Origin: Beta vulgaris subsp. vulgaris
Taxonomy: Eukaryota; Streptophyta; Magnoliopsida; Caryophyllales; Amaranthaceae
Direction: 5' to 3'
NCBI RefSeq assembly: GCF_026745355.1
Contig: NC_079206.1
Location: 8,704,031-8,768,030, forward strand
Length of the DNA stretch: 64,000 nucleotides
Shown here: one piece after another, positions 35,521 through 48,484 of the stretch
Numbering within the stretch: the first letter of the stretch is position 1
Layout: every line of letters starts with the position of its first letter
Position numbers and translations under genes: made by a program
The notes under the pieces: generated by a model
Told to the model about the DNA's origin: nothing
The model's database searches: none
Seen by the model: the letters and a program-made list of their open reading frames with translations, nothing else

Positions 35521-37270
35521 TAAATCATAACCAGTCATATAACTCCCACTGTCAACATCTCTGACATAATAAGAATTAGAATAAGCAGTAACTAAATAGT
35601 GTGTATCATTCACATAAATGAGACCAAAATCATATGTACCTATAAGGTAACAGAAGATCCTCTTCACAACTTGAATTGACAGTGTTCCTTCATAGTTTTC
35701 CCCATGAACCCACTAACAACACTAACAACATGTGCAAGATCCAGTCCAGTGCAGACCATAACATACATCAAGCTTCCAACTGCACTAGCATATGGGACTT
35801 GAGACATATAGTCCATAAGATAGACGTATATTTACAGCACTAGGAGTATCTATAGGTTTAGTTGATGACATGCCAAACCTTGACACTATATTCTGAATAT
35901 AACATTTTAGTGACAAGAAAAGCTTTCTCTTATCTCTTTCCCTATAACTCCATCCCCATAATCTTTTACGCAGCACCCAAACCCATCATCTCAAACTTAA
36001 CACTAAGAAGACTCTCCAACTTTTTGCGATACACACAACAATCATACAGACTCTTGTTTTAACCTAACTCAAATATATAGCTATAAAACCTTCAGTCCAT
36101 ACAAGGACTTCTTCAATCTGCAAATATAATCTTCTTTTTCGGGAACTTGGAACCCATTTGGTTGAGACAAATAAACCCTTCTAGCTCCATGTGTAGGAAA
36201 GTTGTTCTCACATCTAGTTGCTTAAGTTAATGATTTTGATCTGCAACTATTGCTTGTAGCACCTTGATGGAAAAGTGCCTGACCACTGGTTAGAAAATCT
36301 CATCATTATAATCAACCCCTTCCCTTTGCGTGAACCTTCTTGCAACAACCCGAGCTTTATACTTGACCCCCTTAGCAGGAGAGGTTCCTTCCTTCTTCTT
36401 GAAAACTCATTTGCAAGTGACACTATTTCTCTCCTTAGGACATTTGACTAGCTCCCACGTCTGATTTATATTCAGAAACTCCATCTCATCTTTAGTTACA
36501 GCGAGCCATTGAGCACTAAAACAACTTCTTTGTAGGTGGATGGCTCATAAGTATCCACCTATTCAACAACCGGCAGTGCATAAGCAACCATATCCTCAAA
36601 ATCATTCCTCCTTGGAGGTCCAACACCAACTCTTCTAGCTCTATCAAGGGATATGCTAGGTCGATGTGCTTCTGACGAGGCTGGTTGGTGACTAGAAGAT
36701 TCTACCAAAACGATTTCGGTAGCAGCGTTTATCTTCTTCACCTTGGTGCTGTGATTCACTCTGATCTTGAGTGACTTACAACTCCACTTGTTTATCAACA
36801 TCGCTACTAGCTGGCACCACAATGGACTTCACATTAAGGTTAAGCATAAAATTTTCATCCAATTCTTCAAAGTATAACTTGACTCTCAGAAGGTGACCAA
36901 ATTCTAATTAAAGCTCTTAACTTAGCTCTAGGTTCTAATTTGTCTTCACTTACATGATAATAAACAATATAATAGAACCAAATACTTTCAACAAAGAATA
37001 ATCTGCATGCTTGACCACACCTCATAAGGTATTTTACAATCAATACCTGTGTGAGGCCTGCGATTGATCAAATAGCAAGTTGTACTTACAACTTCGGCCA
37101 AAACCCTCTAACTAACCCAACATTAGAGAGCATGCACCTTGCTCTCTCCAGTAGTGTCTGATTCATGCATTCTGCTACTCCATTCTGTTATGAGTATCCT
37201 TGACAGTATGATGGTGAACAATACTTTCATTCTTGTAGATTTTATTAAACTCACCAACAAAATTTCAGAC
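35521..37270 (-). pseudogene. Ty1/copia pol remnant (integrase end and reverse transcriptase)
   Basis: On the minus strand, from 37270 downward, many small frame changes leave ordered copia motifs. The integrase end comes first (QNGVAE near 37180, ARCMLSNVGLV). The reverse transcriptase N-terminus follows (RRNDFEDMVAYAL, WVFKKKEG-like, KARVVARRFTQREGVDY), then the active-site segment (QLDVRTTFLHMELEGFI near 36180), then the C-terminal part (FLSLKCYIQNIVSRFGMSSTKPIDTPSA at 35840-35930, and a GSLMYVMVC-like segment). No LTR, gag or YVDD block is clear. It is an old fragment without coding function. Confidence 0.8.
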
Positions 37271-38386
37271 ATATTAGATAACTAATGTAGGTCATTTAGC
37301 TGATTTTTCTTTTGTTATCAATCCGTATAATAATCCACTCTCTTGTCTATTTTTAATTTGTAAATAATGTATTAGGGATTTTCCTAGAAAAACGGGTCTC
37401 TTAATATGCTTTTTCTTACTTTATATAAAAGAAATTAAAATAACGTTGATGTAAATTATGTGTGGGTAAATGTGAGAACTAAATTATGTAGATAAAGAAA
37501 TAGAAGTAGCTAGGTAATGAGTGATGACTAATGAGGTTTGAAGAAAAGGTGGACTAAAAAAACTGATTGAACAGAGAGTAACATATAAAAGGGATAAAGC
37601 AATTAATTCTCTGAGTCGTCTTCTCTCAAACTTTTCTAGGAGTATGTTATGGCAGATCATTTAAGGAGTACTTCGGGAAATTATGGTTGTCGACTTGTCT
37701 TCAGCAGGTCATGCAACCGCTTAATATAGTTATTGCATAATCTGCCATTAATGTCGTATATCAATGTATAACTAGGGAATAAGGAGTAATGAGGAATGAC
37801 TACATTTATTTATTTATCTAAGGTAAAATTGGCCTATATACCACAATTTATGGTATTAGACTATTAGTGCACATAATATTACCAACTTTGACTAGTAGGC
37901 TAGTAGTAGTAGCCATAACAACTTAAACTTATTGGCCCTGAGAATGTCATGAATGACGCCGTAACTAACTTTTTTTGGCCAACGACGGAGAATCCGTATT
38001 AATTTTCTTTCCCATTTTCTTTCACTTTACATATTTTTTCATTGATCAGAAGTTAAGTCACGTGAACATGTGTCGAGAAAAGTTAGCTCTCACGTTATTT
38101 ATGACATTCGATGCACCCAAACCAATAGTTTTTTGTGTTTGGGCTACTAGTCAAAATTGGTGGCGCTACGTGCCACTGCGCCATATAGTTTGCGGTGTTC
38201 AGGTTATTTTTGTCTTTACTAGCTAGAGATTTTTTAAGGATTATTTTTCTAATGGTTAATCCTAATAGTAGGTAGATAAAGATAGATAATAAAAAACGAT
38301 GTGACTGATAAGTGATGACTAATGAGCACCTTGAATAATAGCTAGATAAGAAATATACTTTTGTATTTAAGGACTCATATCATATA
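37271..38386. other. Intergenic stretch, no gene recognised
   Basis: No coding region is recognised. GTGATGACTAATGAG occurs at about 37520 and again at 38312, hinting at a degraded repeat between them. Confidence 0.5.
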
Positions 38387-38674
38387 CGTCTTCCGTTCTT
38401 TTTCTATTAGTTGATACACTCTGACTTTGACTCTATATATTAACATATACTTTATTACGTTAATTTGTCTATCTTTTATGATTTGTACTTAGGAAAAATC
38501 AGTCACGTGTGGTCTTTTTAGATTTGTCTCAATGTATATTTTCAATATATCAAAATTTTGTAATCTTTGCTTATTGATAATTAAAGATATTAAATTTTAA
38601 TTTAAATTATTGTATTAATTAGCTATCAACAAGTGTGCCTAAACAAACAGGTCAACTAAAAAAACAAAGGAAGT
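38387..38674. mobile_element. Stowaway-like MITE, about 288 bp
   Basis: The left end CGTCTTCCGTTCTTTTTCTA and right end (reverse complement CTTCCTTTGTTTTTTTAGTT) are imperfect inverted repeats between TA dinucleotides. The interior resembles the 253-bp MITE at 5244 (TCACGTGTGGTCTTTTTAGA, TTTGTCTCAATG). Confidence 0.65.
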
Positions 38675-39064
38675 TAGTTATTTATGTAACATAATTAAAC
38701 AATATATACTTCTAACTAGTGCCTCGAAAAGCTCATTACCGAGATTTTATCAATATCATGAGCTGAGAGTAATTAGTTGTTTCTGGTCGTTCTCGAATAT
38801 TATATGTGCCTAATAAAAAGAAATAGTGGAAGAATTGTTTTATAAAATTTATAGAATGTGCTCCTTGTACTGTTAACCCTTTATGAGGAGTAATTGTCTC
38901 ACAATATTTTTTTTTTTTGGTTAACTGGAATGATATAATAAGATAATAAATAGTAGTCTAGTACATCATCAATCGTCACTACTAATGGGGGTTATTCCCC
39001 TATCATTACAAAACACCATAATATGTTCATAATTAAGATCATCTAAGGCAATGTTCAATTCTAC

Positions 39065-39526
39065 CTACAGGTTTGTACAAAATTGGTGAAAGACATTGTC
39101 AACCCTACTCCCCTGTCGAGCTTTCCTAGCCAAAATATCTGCTTCTTGAACCTGTGATCTTTTTACTTTCTGAATTTGGACGATGCTACTCTCCTCCTGC
39201 AACAATGCCTTGGACATAGTAGTATAGTGGTTATAACGATCACATATCTTTGTTTGATCATTCACATTGTCGACAGCCACCAAGGAATCAGAAAGGAATA
39301 AGCAGTTGAACCAACGATGCTCCTTAGTCCATCTTAAAGTTTCATACATAGTTATTATCTCAGCCAGATTCACATCATTACTCACAAACGTGAAACATAT
39401 TCCTTTCACCCGCTGTCCTGAGCTACTCCTGCAAATAGCTCCCATACCTGCATGAAGGTTATAAGTACAAAATGGGGCATCTACGATTATGGTGAAGTCC
39501 TGATGTGGTGAAACATGAAAGGGCAT
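39065..39526 (-). pseudogene. RNase H domain of the LINE (longest open part)
   Basis: An open stretch of 153 codons: FTIIVDAPFCTY (first acidic residue region), GMGAICRSSSGQ, AEIITMYETLRW, LSDSLVAVDNVN, and a final VQEADILARKAR. The expected motif order for the LINE-associated RNase H is present. It is fused in the intact element to the preceding zf-RVT. Confidence 0.85.
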
Positions 39527-42499
39527 TGATGGATGGGGGATGGTAACTGGGTTAGGTCGAGAAAAGTGAAATTCTATAGCTAGGAAGACTGACTGGTGCC
39601 ATAAATGTTCACTTTTTATATCTTTATTATTGAAAACCCATCGGTTCCTTCTTATCCAAATTCTCCAACAGAGGAATGAGAAAAGGATACTCCAAGAATA
39701 TTGTGCTGGTCTTGCATAGTCATTTTTGTGCTCAGCCAGGGTTCAAGGTTTGTAGTGAAAAAATCCCTAGGAAAGGTACACTTGTCTCACACTTCTTTTG
39801 CTCTAATACAGCCCCTAAGGACATGTTCCCTAGTTTCTGCCACAATTTGGCAAAAGGGACAGTTTGGATTCTTAGTAATTGTTCTAGTATGGAGGAAAAC
39901 TTTGGTTGAGATATCATCCCACAAGCAGACCTAGAGGAAGATTTTTTATTTTTGGATAGTAGGGTGCACTCCACATACCCTTCCAATCATAGTCTATATA
40001 AGTGGTAAAGAGCAGTTCATTCATTCACATAAATTTTTTTTGAGTCAAAGAAGTTTTCTTTTGCCGCCCAACAAACCAGGGTGTCCTCTATATCTTGCCA
40101 ATCTCTACCCATGTTATGATGTTTAATCCAAAGGTTGATGTGGGGGGAGGGGGGTCTTGGGTCAGGTGATTGAGGTTCCAGGTTCTCTGATTTACAACAC
40201 TCTCAACTTTGCGCCCCTCCTCCATACATGACATGGGTCCCTACACAATGGACCTAAGAGGTCCAGAGGGGGTCCAAACTTCATGCCATAAGGACACAAT
40301 GTTGCCTTTGCCAATGCTCCATCCAGAGTATTTTGTAAAAATATCCCACCCTTTCCCCATGTCTTGCCAGATGTGGGAACTGGATTTGAAGACCTTAGGG
40401 GTCTCACGACCTCTACAATATTTCTGGTATATAACTTGGGTGGCTAGATTCTCCATGGCATTCATTTTCCAGCATAGTCTAGCTAGACTTATCTTTTTTG
40501 CTATGGTATTTTTCCTGATCCCTAGTCCCCCTTCTTCTTTTAGCCTACAGATTTTGTGCCAAGCTATGAAGGCTAGTTTGTTTTCCCGCCTCCTTGTTCC
40601 CCCAATAGAAATTTCTCACAATGGAATCAATATTCCTTGATATTGTTGCAGGTAGACTTATGCACTCATAGAGTATACATGTATGGAGTTTAGGGTAAAT
40701 GATATAAGGATGGATTTTTCCAACCTTGAACATATAATTTAGACTTCCAACTAGTAAGCTCAGCTTATTTTGCACTTTAAAAAAAACATGAGTAAGCTGG
40801 TTTTTTGTTGGTCTTTTATCTGTTACGGGGAAACCCAAATGCAATCTAAGGTCCACATCTACAGGAATATTCATCCTAGATGATAGTATATTTATTAATC
40901 CTATGGTCAGCGTTATTTGAGAAGTACATGGTGCTTTGTGGGGGTTCATCTTAAGCTCAGATTTCTCATGGAAGGCTCTGAGCGTACTGGTTTAATGTTT
41001 GCCTCCCTAAAGAAGATGATGTCATCTGCAAAAAGCAGGTGAGAGATGTCCAACCTATTTCTACGGAAAGAAAAAGGGGTACAATTTATTCTCCCACAAA
41101 CATCATTAATCATATGTGTTAGATATTCCATACAAAGAATGAATATCTATGAGGAAAGAGGGTTCCCCTGCCTAATTCCTCTAAAGAGGTAGAAGCACTC
41201 AAAGGGTTGGGCATTAAAGATGACTGAGGAGGAGACAGTTGAAATACAACTAATGATTAGGTTACAGGGGTGTGTGTCTAGGCCATGGCTTATCAACATC
41301 TCATGTATGAAATCCCACTCAAGGTGATCATAAGCCTTCTTAAGGTTTATTTTTATTGCCATCCACCCCCTTTTTCCCTTCCTATTTTTCATGGAATGGA
41401 GGATCTTAGAGGCCACAATATAATTATTTTCAGTCCCCCTTCATGGGAGGAAGCTACTCTGATTAAGGAAAATCATATATACCATTTAAAAAGGGCCTAA
41501 GTCTCTGGACAAGGATTTTGGTAATTATCTTGTAAGATGTGTTGCAGAGGATAATGGGCCTAAATTGTTTGATGTTATTCTTTGAGTCATCAACTTTTAG
41601 GATTAGGCTAATCAGAGTTTTGTTGATCTCAGGGGGGATAGAGCACTCCCTGAGACTACAATCACAAAGTCCAAAACATCCTGGACAATCTCATCCCAGT
41701 GCCTATATGCTAGAAGAACATAGGGTGGTACCCATCTCTTCCAGGGGATTTCAGAGAGCCCATGCTAAACGCAACCTTCCTGACCTCATATCTGGTATAT
41801 ATGCATTTTGACAAGGTTTAGGGATCCCCAAGTGCTCTTCCTATTAGACCATGTATGTTTTGTCGTGAACAGGTTCACAAAATGGTTCCTAACATGGAAG
41901 ATAAGTTCTTTTCGGTCGACAATTTCCACCCTCAGCTTAGTGTTGAGGGCACTGATCTTCTTTCTATTCCTCTTCACCAACACAGAGTGGTGGAAAAAGC
42001 TGGAATTCTGGTCACCCCCAACTAATCACCCCTCTCTAGACCTAGTTATCCTGTTCTCGGGTTATATTCAAGTCCATAGTCAGAGATGATTCAAGGTTCC
42101 AGAAGTAGTCATTTTGGGGATTAATTTCTAGAGCTTTTTGGACACTAGCCGGTCTAGATATCAGTCTTTTCTTTTTATGAAAATTAGTTTCAAAAAAGAT
42201 ATTGGCCCAAGATTTGATTATGTTTGATAAAGAGGATAGTCATAATGGAGGTCAGTTGGTAGCTTTTTCCAGTTTTTGTTGATTAGGCTTGTGAAGGAAG
42301 GCGCGTAGGAGGGGTTCTAGTTTAAAGGGTTTAGTTCCTGTGTTTGTCTTAGGAGAAGGGGAATCACTCCAGAGCAGGACAGAGGAGTGATCCGAGTCCA
42401 TTCTACGCAAATTTACCATATTAGTTTCCGGCTAAAACTCAATCCACTTTTCATTTAGTTTACTAGAGCCAGCCAATTTTTTCTTGGATTATAGATTTT

Positions 42500-43071
42500 T
42501 TTTAAGACTTGTTTGTCCAGGTATACCTCAATCCAGAGCTCTTCACATCAATCAGACCACATTCCCAAATACATAAGTTAAAAGCAAGACATCTATTCAA
42601 TTTAATCGGTTTTCCTCCTAACTTTTCACTTTGACTATAAACTTCAATAAAATCACCTATGACTAGCCAAGGAAGATCAATTTCCCCAGCTATATCCTTG
42701 AGTGTAGACCAAGTCACTTTTCTACGTTTAAATTTTGTACTAGCATAAATACCAGAAAAAATAAAGTAGAAGTTGTTAGACAATACCTGAACCACACGAT
42801 GTAAGGTATGGAGATCCTTCCCAATAGGTGAAAAGTGCACCTTGGTAGAATCCCATAGCAGCAGAAGTCCACCAGAGAACCCCACGGGTTTTGAGTAGTC
42901 CCACTCGTCAAAAGGGAGGGAGGCAACAAGAATGGTTTGGGTGTTTAGGCCAGAGGTTCTAGTTTATGTAAGTAGGAGAAGAATAGGTTCGTGTTGTTCA
43001 ATGATGCTAAGCAAATTTCTCTTGAAACTGGGGCAAGTGATACCCCTTGCATTCCACGCAACAATAAACAT
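42500..43071 (-). pseudogene. LINE endonuclease domain
   Basis: It starts at the ATG at 43071 with VAWNARGI (the usual N-rich first motif). It has one stop near 42967 and a frame change near 42900, then is open for 127 codons to 42502. The catalytic GDFN motif reads GDFI, so an active-site Asn is lost. Confidence 0.8.
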
Positions 43072-43489
43072 CTTATTTGAAATTGGTTGGGGTTGGTGGT
43101 GCAGAGTCCCTTGAATCTCCCTCGCTTTCAGGTATTTCACCCTCCTCAGATTCTTCTTCCTGGCTTCACTCGGGACTCTGGGTGTTAAGGTGAACTGTTG
43201 AGATCATGAAGCCCCCGTCTTCCTCCTGTCTCCCTATATCCATCTTGGTCTCCAGTTGGGATATATCCCCCTATATCTCCAAAAGGAAGGATTTGGAGAA
43301 ATTGCTCGATACAATGCTTGGAGAAATTTTGATTTCAGGTGTTTAAAAGCATCCACCATAATTAGGAGTTTTGCGAATCGCATTTGATTTCTTCCAATGG
43401 CTCTCTGATTTGCAGAGACGAAAACTCCCATGCTATTACCAATTTTTCTTAGAACTTCTTTTTGACTTAATTCCAACATGAACGAGTAT

Positions 43490-44846
43490 TTTGCTTATAT
43501 TTTGATAATGGTAAATGTAAAATGTTCCAATATCTTGAAAAAAATAGAAACTAATTAAAAATATATGAATTATGTATCAAAATAACACACGCTCTCTATT
43601 TTGACCTCCATTATAATTGACTGTTGTGATCTTATTCACATAGTACTAATCAAGTTACCTTCAAAAATTAAAAAACACAATATTCCTGAAAACAACTAAA
43701 ATCTGCAATATCTAGACTGATTACACAGTTTAAGATTAAACATGATATACATAGTATTACCATAGAATTCAATTTGGGAATCATAAGGGATTTCTCCATT
43801 TAAGGGGAAAATCAATTTTTTGTTTTTGTTTTTTTAGAGATGGGAAAACATATCAACATAATCAAACTAGGAGTGCAAAAATATCCAACAAACCACACGA
43901 GGACTGTATCTATCTTCGATCTAAACAGTAGAAACAATAATTTATAATCATGCAACAATAACTGGCTGAATCAACAGTGAATAAATTCAAAGAACCTGAG
44001 TAGTTTTTTTCGTTAATTAGTTTGATAGAGTTTTCTAACATACAATATGATACATTATTTGTACCAGAACCTTCTAAAAAACAAAACATTATTCCCACAC
44101 GAAGTAAAGCATTAAACAGAGATCAATTAACTTAAATACATATAAAATTCCCCTAGTTGATAAATTCCTCAGTCAAATTGGTTAAAAGAAATATAAAATT
44201 CCTTCTTGAAAACAGTAAAAAAAACTTAAAAATTCATTAATCTTTAGTTAATTTACTCACCCCACTATAATCAAACAATAATAACCAATCATGCAACATT
44301 TTTTATCCTCATCAATCCATGACAAATATGTAATCCCCTTTCTCTCTCTACCTCTTTCTCTCTCTAAAATTTTGATTCCCCCACACCACCCAACAGCAAA
44401 GTACCATTATAAAATCCCTTCTTCCACTCCTCAACTTTCCCATTCCCACCATCTTTAACCATCAACTTACTTTCTCTCTCTTCATCAAACTTCTCTTTTT
44501 CTCTTTCTCTCTCTTCATCAACTTTTGCTTCTTTTCTATCTTAAATGCAATAGCGGCTAATTTCTTTTGTCAACTCTCCCTGACAAAAAACCTGCTTCTT
44601 CTATTTACTGATTTCCCCTCACTAGTGTTTTTTTCTTTTTTACTTACTACAAAAGTTTATACACTAGTCTATCTACGTCAACGAATTAACGCAAGTAGTT
44701 GGTGACAGAACCACCCCATTTTTACATTTTACTATCCGATTCTACTAGACTCTAACTAATCCGAATTCGAATTCGACCCTAGTCACATTCGTCTAGTTAA
44801 GTTAGAACGACTCCTTTACTCGAACAAATTTCGAAAAAGAAAAAGG
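43490..44846. promoter_or_regulatory. Upstream region of the SDR gene with candidate TATA box
   Basis: TATAAAA lies at 44408-44414, followed by CT-rich tracts (TTTCTCTCTC words at 44470-44520) typical of plant core promoters and 5' leaders. If this is the TATA box, the leader would be about 400 bases to the ATG at 44847. The rest of the region (43490-44330) is AT-rich with no gene recognised. No transcript evidence is available here. Confidence 0.45.
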
Positions 44847-47549
44847 ATGTTGGAGGCAATCAAATACTTGATCGGCGCAGCCGGAGCAAGCGGCTACGGC
44901 TCAAAATCAACAGCCGAAGATGTCACTGAGAACTGCCGTGATCTAAGCAATATCACCGCCATCATTACTGGTACATATAAATCTACATCAAATATAAAAC
45001 TTTTGTCTAGCTTGTTAATAATAACTAAATAAGTGTCAATATAATACCATGCATTATAGACTTCATCATTAACGCATGATTATAGTATAGTAAATTATAT
45101 CATTAGACAATGATTAAAGCTTAAATTCCACGCTTCTTCTTTTGATTTTGTTTTGCTTGGTGTATGTATGTGGTCCATATATAAAAGGTGCGACGTCGGG
45201 GATAGGAGCAGAAACGGCTCGAGTACTGGCTAAGCGCGGCGCACGGCTCATACTCCCGGCTCGAACCTATAAAGCCGCTGAAGATACCAAGGCTCGAGTT
45301 TTAGCCGACTGTCCTGAAGCTCAGGTGTTCGTCATGTCACTTGATCTTAGCTCTTTATCCTCCGTCAGAAACTTTGTTCGCGAGTTCGAATCTCTTCATT
45401 TACCTCTTAATCTCCTCATGTAAGAATCAAGATCCCATTTTACATATTTTATTACTATGTTAAAATACAATATTCGGCAAAAAAAGAGGTGGTAGCTTAT
45501 TAGAGTATCCTGCCTTTGAACTGGTGTTCGGACGAATTATCTTTCCTAATCAAAAAATGATAAAAATATTGACTTGTGTATAATAATTATCAACAGAAAT
45601 AATGCGGGGAAATTTTCGCATGGACATGGAATCTCAGAGGACGGTATAGAGATGACCTTCGCGACTAATTATTTAGGTAAGAGAAAAATTATATTGCATG
45701 TGATGTACAGATTGAAATAAAACTTTTAAATTAAGTCGTTGTTTAATTATTATTTGATTATATTTTAATTTAAATTAATTTTCCCAGGTCATTTTCTGTT
45801 AACGAAATTGTTAGTGAAAAAAATGGTGGAAACGGCGGAAGAAACAGGAATCCAAGGGAGAATTGTGAACGTGTCATCCAGTATTCACAGCTGGTTTACC
45901 GGCGATATGATTCCTTACCTCGAGCTCATCACTAAAAACAAAAGGTAATCTCCTTCGATTTTTCCACCTTTTTTTTTTTTTTTCTTCTTTCATTATTTTT
46001 TACTATAATTTTTGATTAAAAGGTTTGACCAAGATTCATATATGTAGCACTAGTTTTCTATTGGTTGGATAAAATTTATATATATGAAAAAATTTACATG
46101 AATAATTTCAACTGAAGCTCTCGAAATATTAATGAATTATTTTATAATGATGATGTATCAAACTCGAGAAGGTGGGAGAATCGAAAAGGGTTGAAGAACA
46201 ATAATTAATCGGTTAAGTAAGCTAGTTACCTCCACTTGAAACTATTTTGAATATAAATCGTCTACTATAGGAATAATGATCTAGATTATTATGGAAAGCC
46301 TATCCATATTCCATAATTAGGATTGCTTTTGTAAATTTATCCAATATTTTTTGGATTAGTTTTTTTTTTAATCCATGAGTCATGAAGGCAGTATAAAGTA
46401 CAAAGAAGGGGAAGGGGAATCGAACATATAACCCATCGTTCACACAACACCTCAATCTTGACCACTAGGCCAAGACATCCTTGGTTTGGATTAGTAATGT
46501 TGGTTGGATAAAAAATTAATGTCTTTGTTCATTTCTTTGGGTTTGTATTACAGTCAATATGATGCTACACGTGCATACGCTTTATCTAAGCTGGCCAACG
46601 TACTTCATACCAAAGAGCTTGCTCACAAACTCAAAGTACGTTATGTTTCATGCTTTGTGATTGATTTTTATAAGCTTCTAATGTTAATTTGTTGGATTAG
46701 GTTGATTCTAGATTTCTAGTATTGATTAATATTACTATATTTATGCAGCAAATGAAGGCAAATGTTACAGTAAACTGTGTTCATCCTGGAATTGTGAGAA
46801 CTAGACTTACTAGAGATCGTGAAGGTCTTGTCACAGGTAATATTTGTTAATCTTATTCTACATTAATCTATAGCTTTGTTTTTGTTAATAATTAGCACAT
46901 ATATATATGGAGTATTATTACTTAATTAATAGTGTATGTATGTATGTACGTCTTTGCAGATTTGGTGTTCTTTTTGGCCTCAAAGCTCTTGAAAACTATT
47001 CCTCAGGTACATAAAACCTTCTTTTCTGTTTCTTCTGTAAGATTATGTTAGACGATAAATTGTTGGTGATATTATATCATACATCTATTGAAAGTTACTA
47101 CCTCCTTTTCATAATACTCGTTACACTTTTCATTGTGGGAAGTTTCACTTTACTTGTTGCTACACTCCCGGCAATAAACTCTCTCTATCTCTCTTCTCTC
47201 ACATGAGTCACATCGGTCCCTTTTCTTTTTACTTTCTACTTCTTTCTTCTCCAAAAATTACTTAGAAGTCCGTAAATTGAGAAGTGTAGACAGTAATATG
47301 AAACGAAGGAAGTATATAGTCTAAAATTTACTTATCAGTATTTTATTATGTTCATTTGTACAGGCAGCTGCAACCACATGTTACGTTGCAACACATTCGA
47401 GACTTGAAAATGTTTCAGGAAAATATTTCTCCGATTGTAACGAAGCGTCCCCGTCAAAATCTGGGTCCAACTCTTTTGAGGCCGAAAGACTCTGGATTGC
47501 TTCTGAAATTCTATCATCTGAGACTCCTAAATCAACTTTTGTTCTATAG
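44847..47549 (+). CDS. Short-chain dehydrogenase/reductase, TIC32-like plant SDR
   Basis: Eight exons with GT-AG introns: 44847-44970, 45188-45419, 45597-45676, 45788-45944, 46554-46635, 46749-46836, 46960-47006, 47364-47549. They join in frame to 331 residues plus TAG. The fold is a classical NAD(P)-binding SDR: dinucleotide motif TGATSGIG (41-48), R67 after strand 2 (suits NADPH), D94-L95, structural NNAG (120-123), N143, catalytic serine region VSSS (174-177), and YALSK with Tyr206 and Lys210. All the catalytic tetrad positions are present. Length and the N-terminal start (MLEAIKYLIGAAGASGYGS) match the plant group that databases name TIC32-like, similar to Arabidopsis At2g37540 as I recall it. 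There is no obvious cleavable transit peptide; substrate unknown. Introns 4 and 7 hold a SINE and a MITE. It looks intact and is the only such host gene here. Confidence 0.93.
46361..46484 (-). mobile_element. tRNA-derived SINE in intron 4 of the SDR gene, 124 bp
   Basis: The perfect 11-bp direct repeat TTTGGATTAGT is at 46350-46360 and 46485-46495. On the minus strand the element has an A box (TGGCCTAGTGG, 46462-46472), a B box 37 bases later (GTTCGATTC, 46417-46425), both exact to consensus, and an A-tail (the T-run at 46361-46369). It is inserted antisense to the gene, well away from the splice sites of exons 4 and 5. Confidence 0.92.
47098..47312. mobile_element. Stowaway-type MITE in intron 7 of the SDR gene, 215 bp
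   Basis: The left end CTACCTCCTTTTCATAATAC pairs with the right end (reverse complement CTTCCTTCGTTTCATATTAC). TA flanks are at 47096-47097 and 47313-47314. It ends about 50 bases before the exon 8 acceptor. Confidence 0.88.
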
Positions 47550-48480
47550 ATATAACTATTATTAATATTATTATTATTAGTTAATTAATTAAAAACCCAT
47601 GTAAATTATATACTACTAGATTAGAAAATGTTTGATTAGTTTAAGATATATATATTATATATATAATACTATACGTGTGTTAGTGTACTTTTGTCGTTTA
47701 AAAATATATATTTACCAGGAGTAGTTGTAGTTAGAAGTGGAGTTGTAAGCAAATAGTTCTATATGTTAATTAATTAATTAATGGAGAGATAGTTGATGAT
47801 TATAAAAAGTAGTACCTTGTAATTACAAAGCATCCTTCCTTCGATCCAGCTTCATATACTTCTATAAAGCAGTTGTAGCACAGAAAATTGTTATTGTACG
47901 TTAAAGTTCTTTTGAGAACTATATTATTAATACTATATTAGTATGATATAGAAATCATATATTTTGTGGGCCTTTGCTTTAATTTGCTTAATTTGGTGTA
48001 CTGTAATTTGCCTTTCTATGTTGTTTATGTGCTCGATTAGTATGTATTCCGTCCTTTTTGATGGCAATTATATAATTTGGTCAATGTCCTTGCATTGCTA
48101 TCATGAACAAAATTGATTATTAGCTAGGGAAATAAAGTAAAGAAACAAAATGGTTTAATTGTAGGAAAATGGAGATATATTAGTCTACAATAATTAATTG
48201 TGAGTCACTAAAGTCACCCATATTAAAACAAAGGTATATCCGTCTCAGAATAATTATTGTAACTTTGTGACTCCATTTGATCATGTAAGGTTTTTCCATA
48301 AATATATCGTCTTAAAATTACATGTTGTCTCTCTATTTTAGACTCTTTTGTCCGATTCCTTCATCCAAGTTACTTATAATTCTCTCTTAACTCTCATACT
48401 CATCTCCTCATATTTCCCTCTGCCAGCAAACATTGAATATTTGTCTGTACTTGTTTATTTTTATTTATTTGCTTATTTTT
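47550..48480. other. 3' flank of the SDR gene
   Basis: AT-rich sequence that must contain the SDR 3' untranslated region and polyadenylation site. I cannot fix either. No other gene is recognised. Confidence 0.5.
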
Positions 48481-48484
48481 TATA

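Larger units (their letters stand above)
38907..43480 (-). mobile_element. Near full-length L1-type LINE, decayed ORF2
   Basis: The poly-A tail corresponds to the T-run at 38907-38918. The ORF2 start is at 43071 (MFIVAWNARGI). Domains follow in the expected order on the minus strand. The AP-type endonuclease is at 42929-42500 (GFSGGLLLLWDS, LPWLVIGDF, GLRYTWTNKS). Reverse transcriptase follows: KAYDHLEWDF at about 41320, GIRQGNPLSS at about 41150, LLFADD at about 41020. Then zf-RVT at about 40465-39600 (GKGNIVSLWHEVW), and RNase H at 39526-39065. The span from 43071 to 39065 is about 1335 codons, normal for this class. Many frame changes and stops make it inactive. Sequence 43072-43480 may be the last part of ORF1. 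Confidence 0.9.

Noticed and set aside
40209..40640. 143-codon plus-strand ORF
   Set aside because: It is antisense to the zf-RVT part of the decayed LINE and has no motif of its own.
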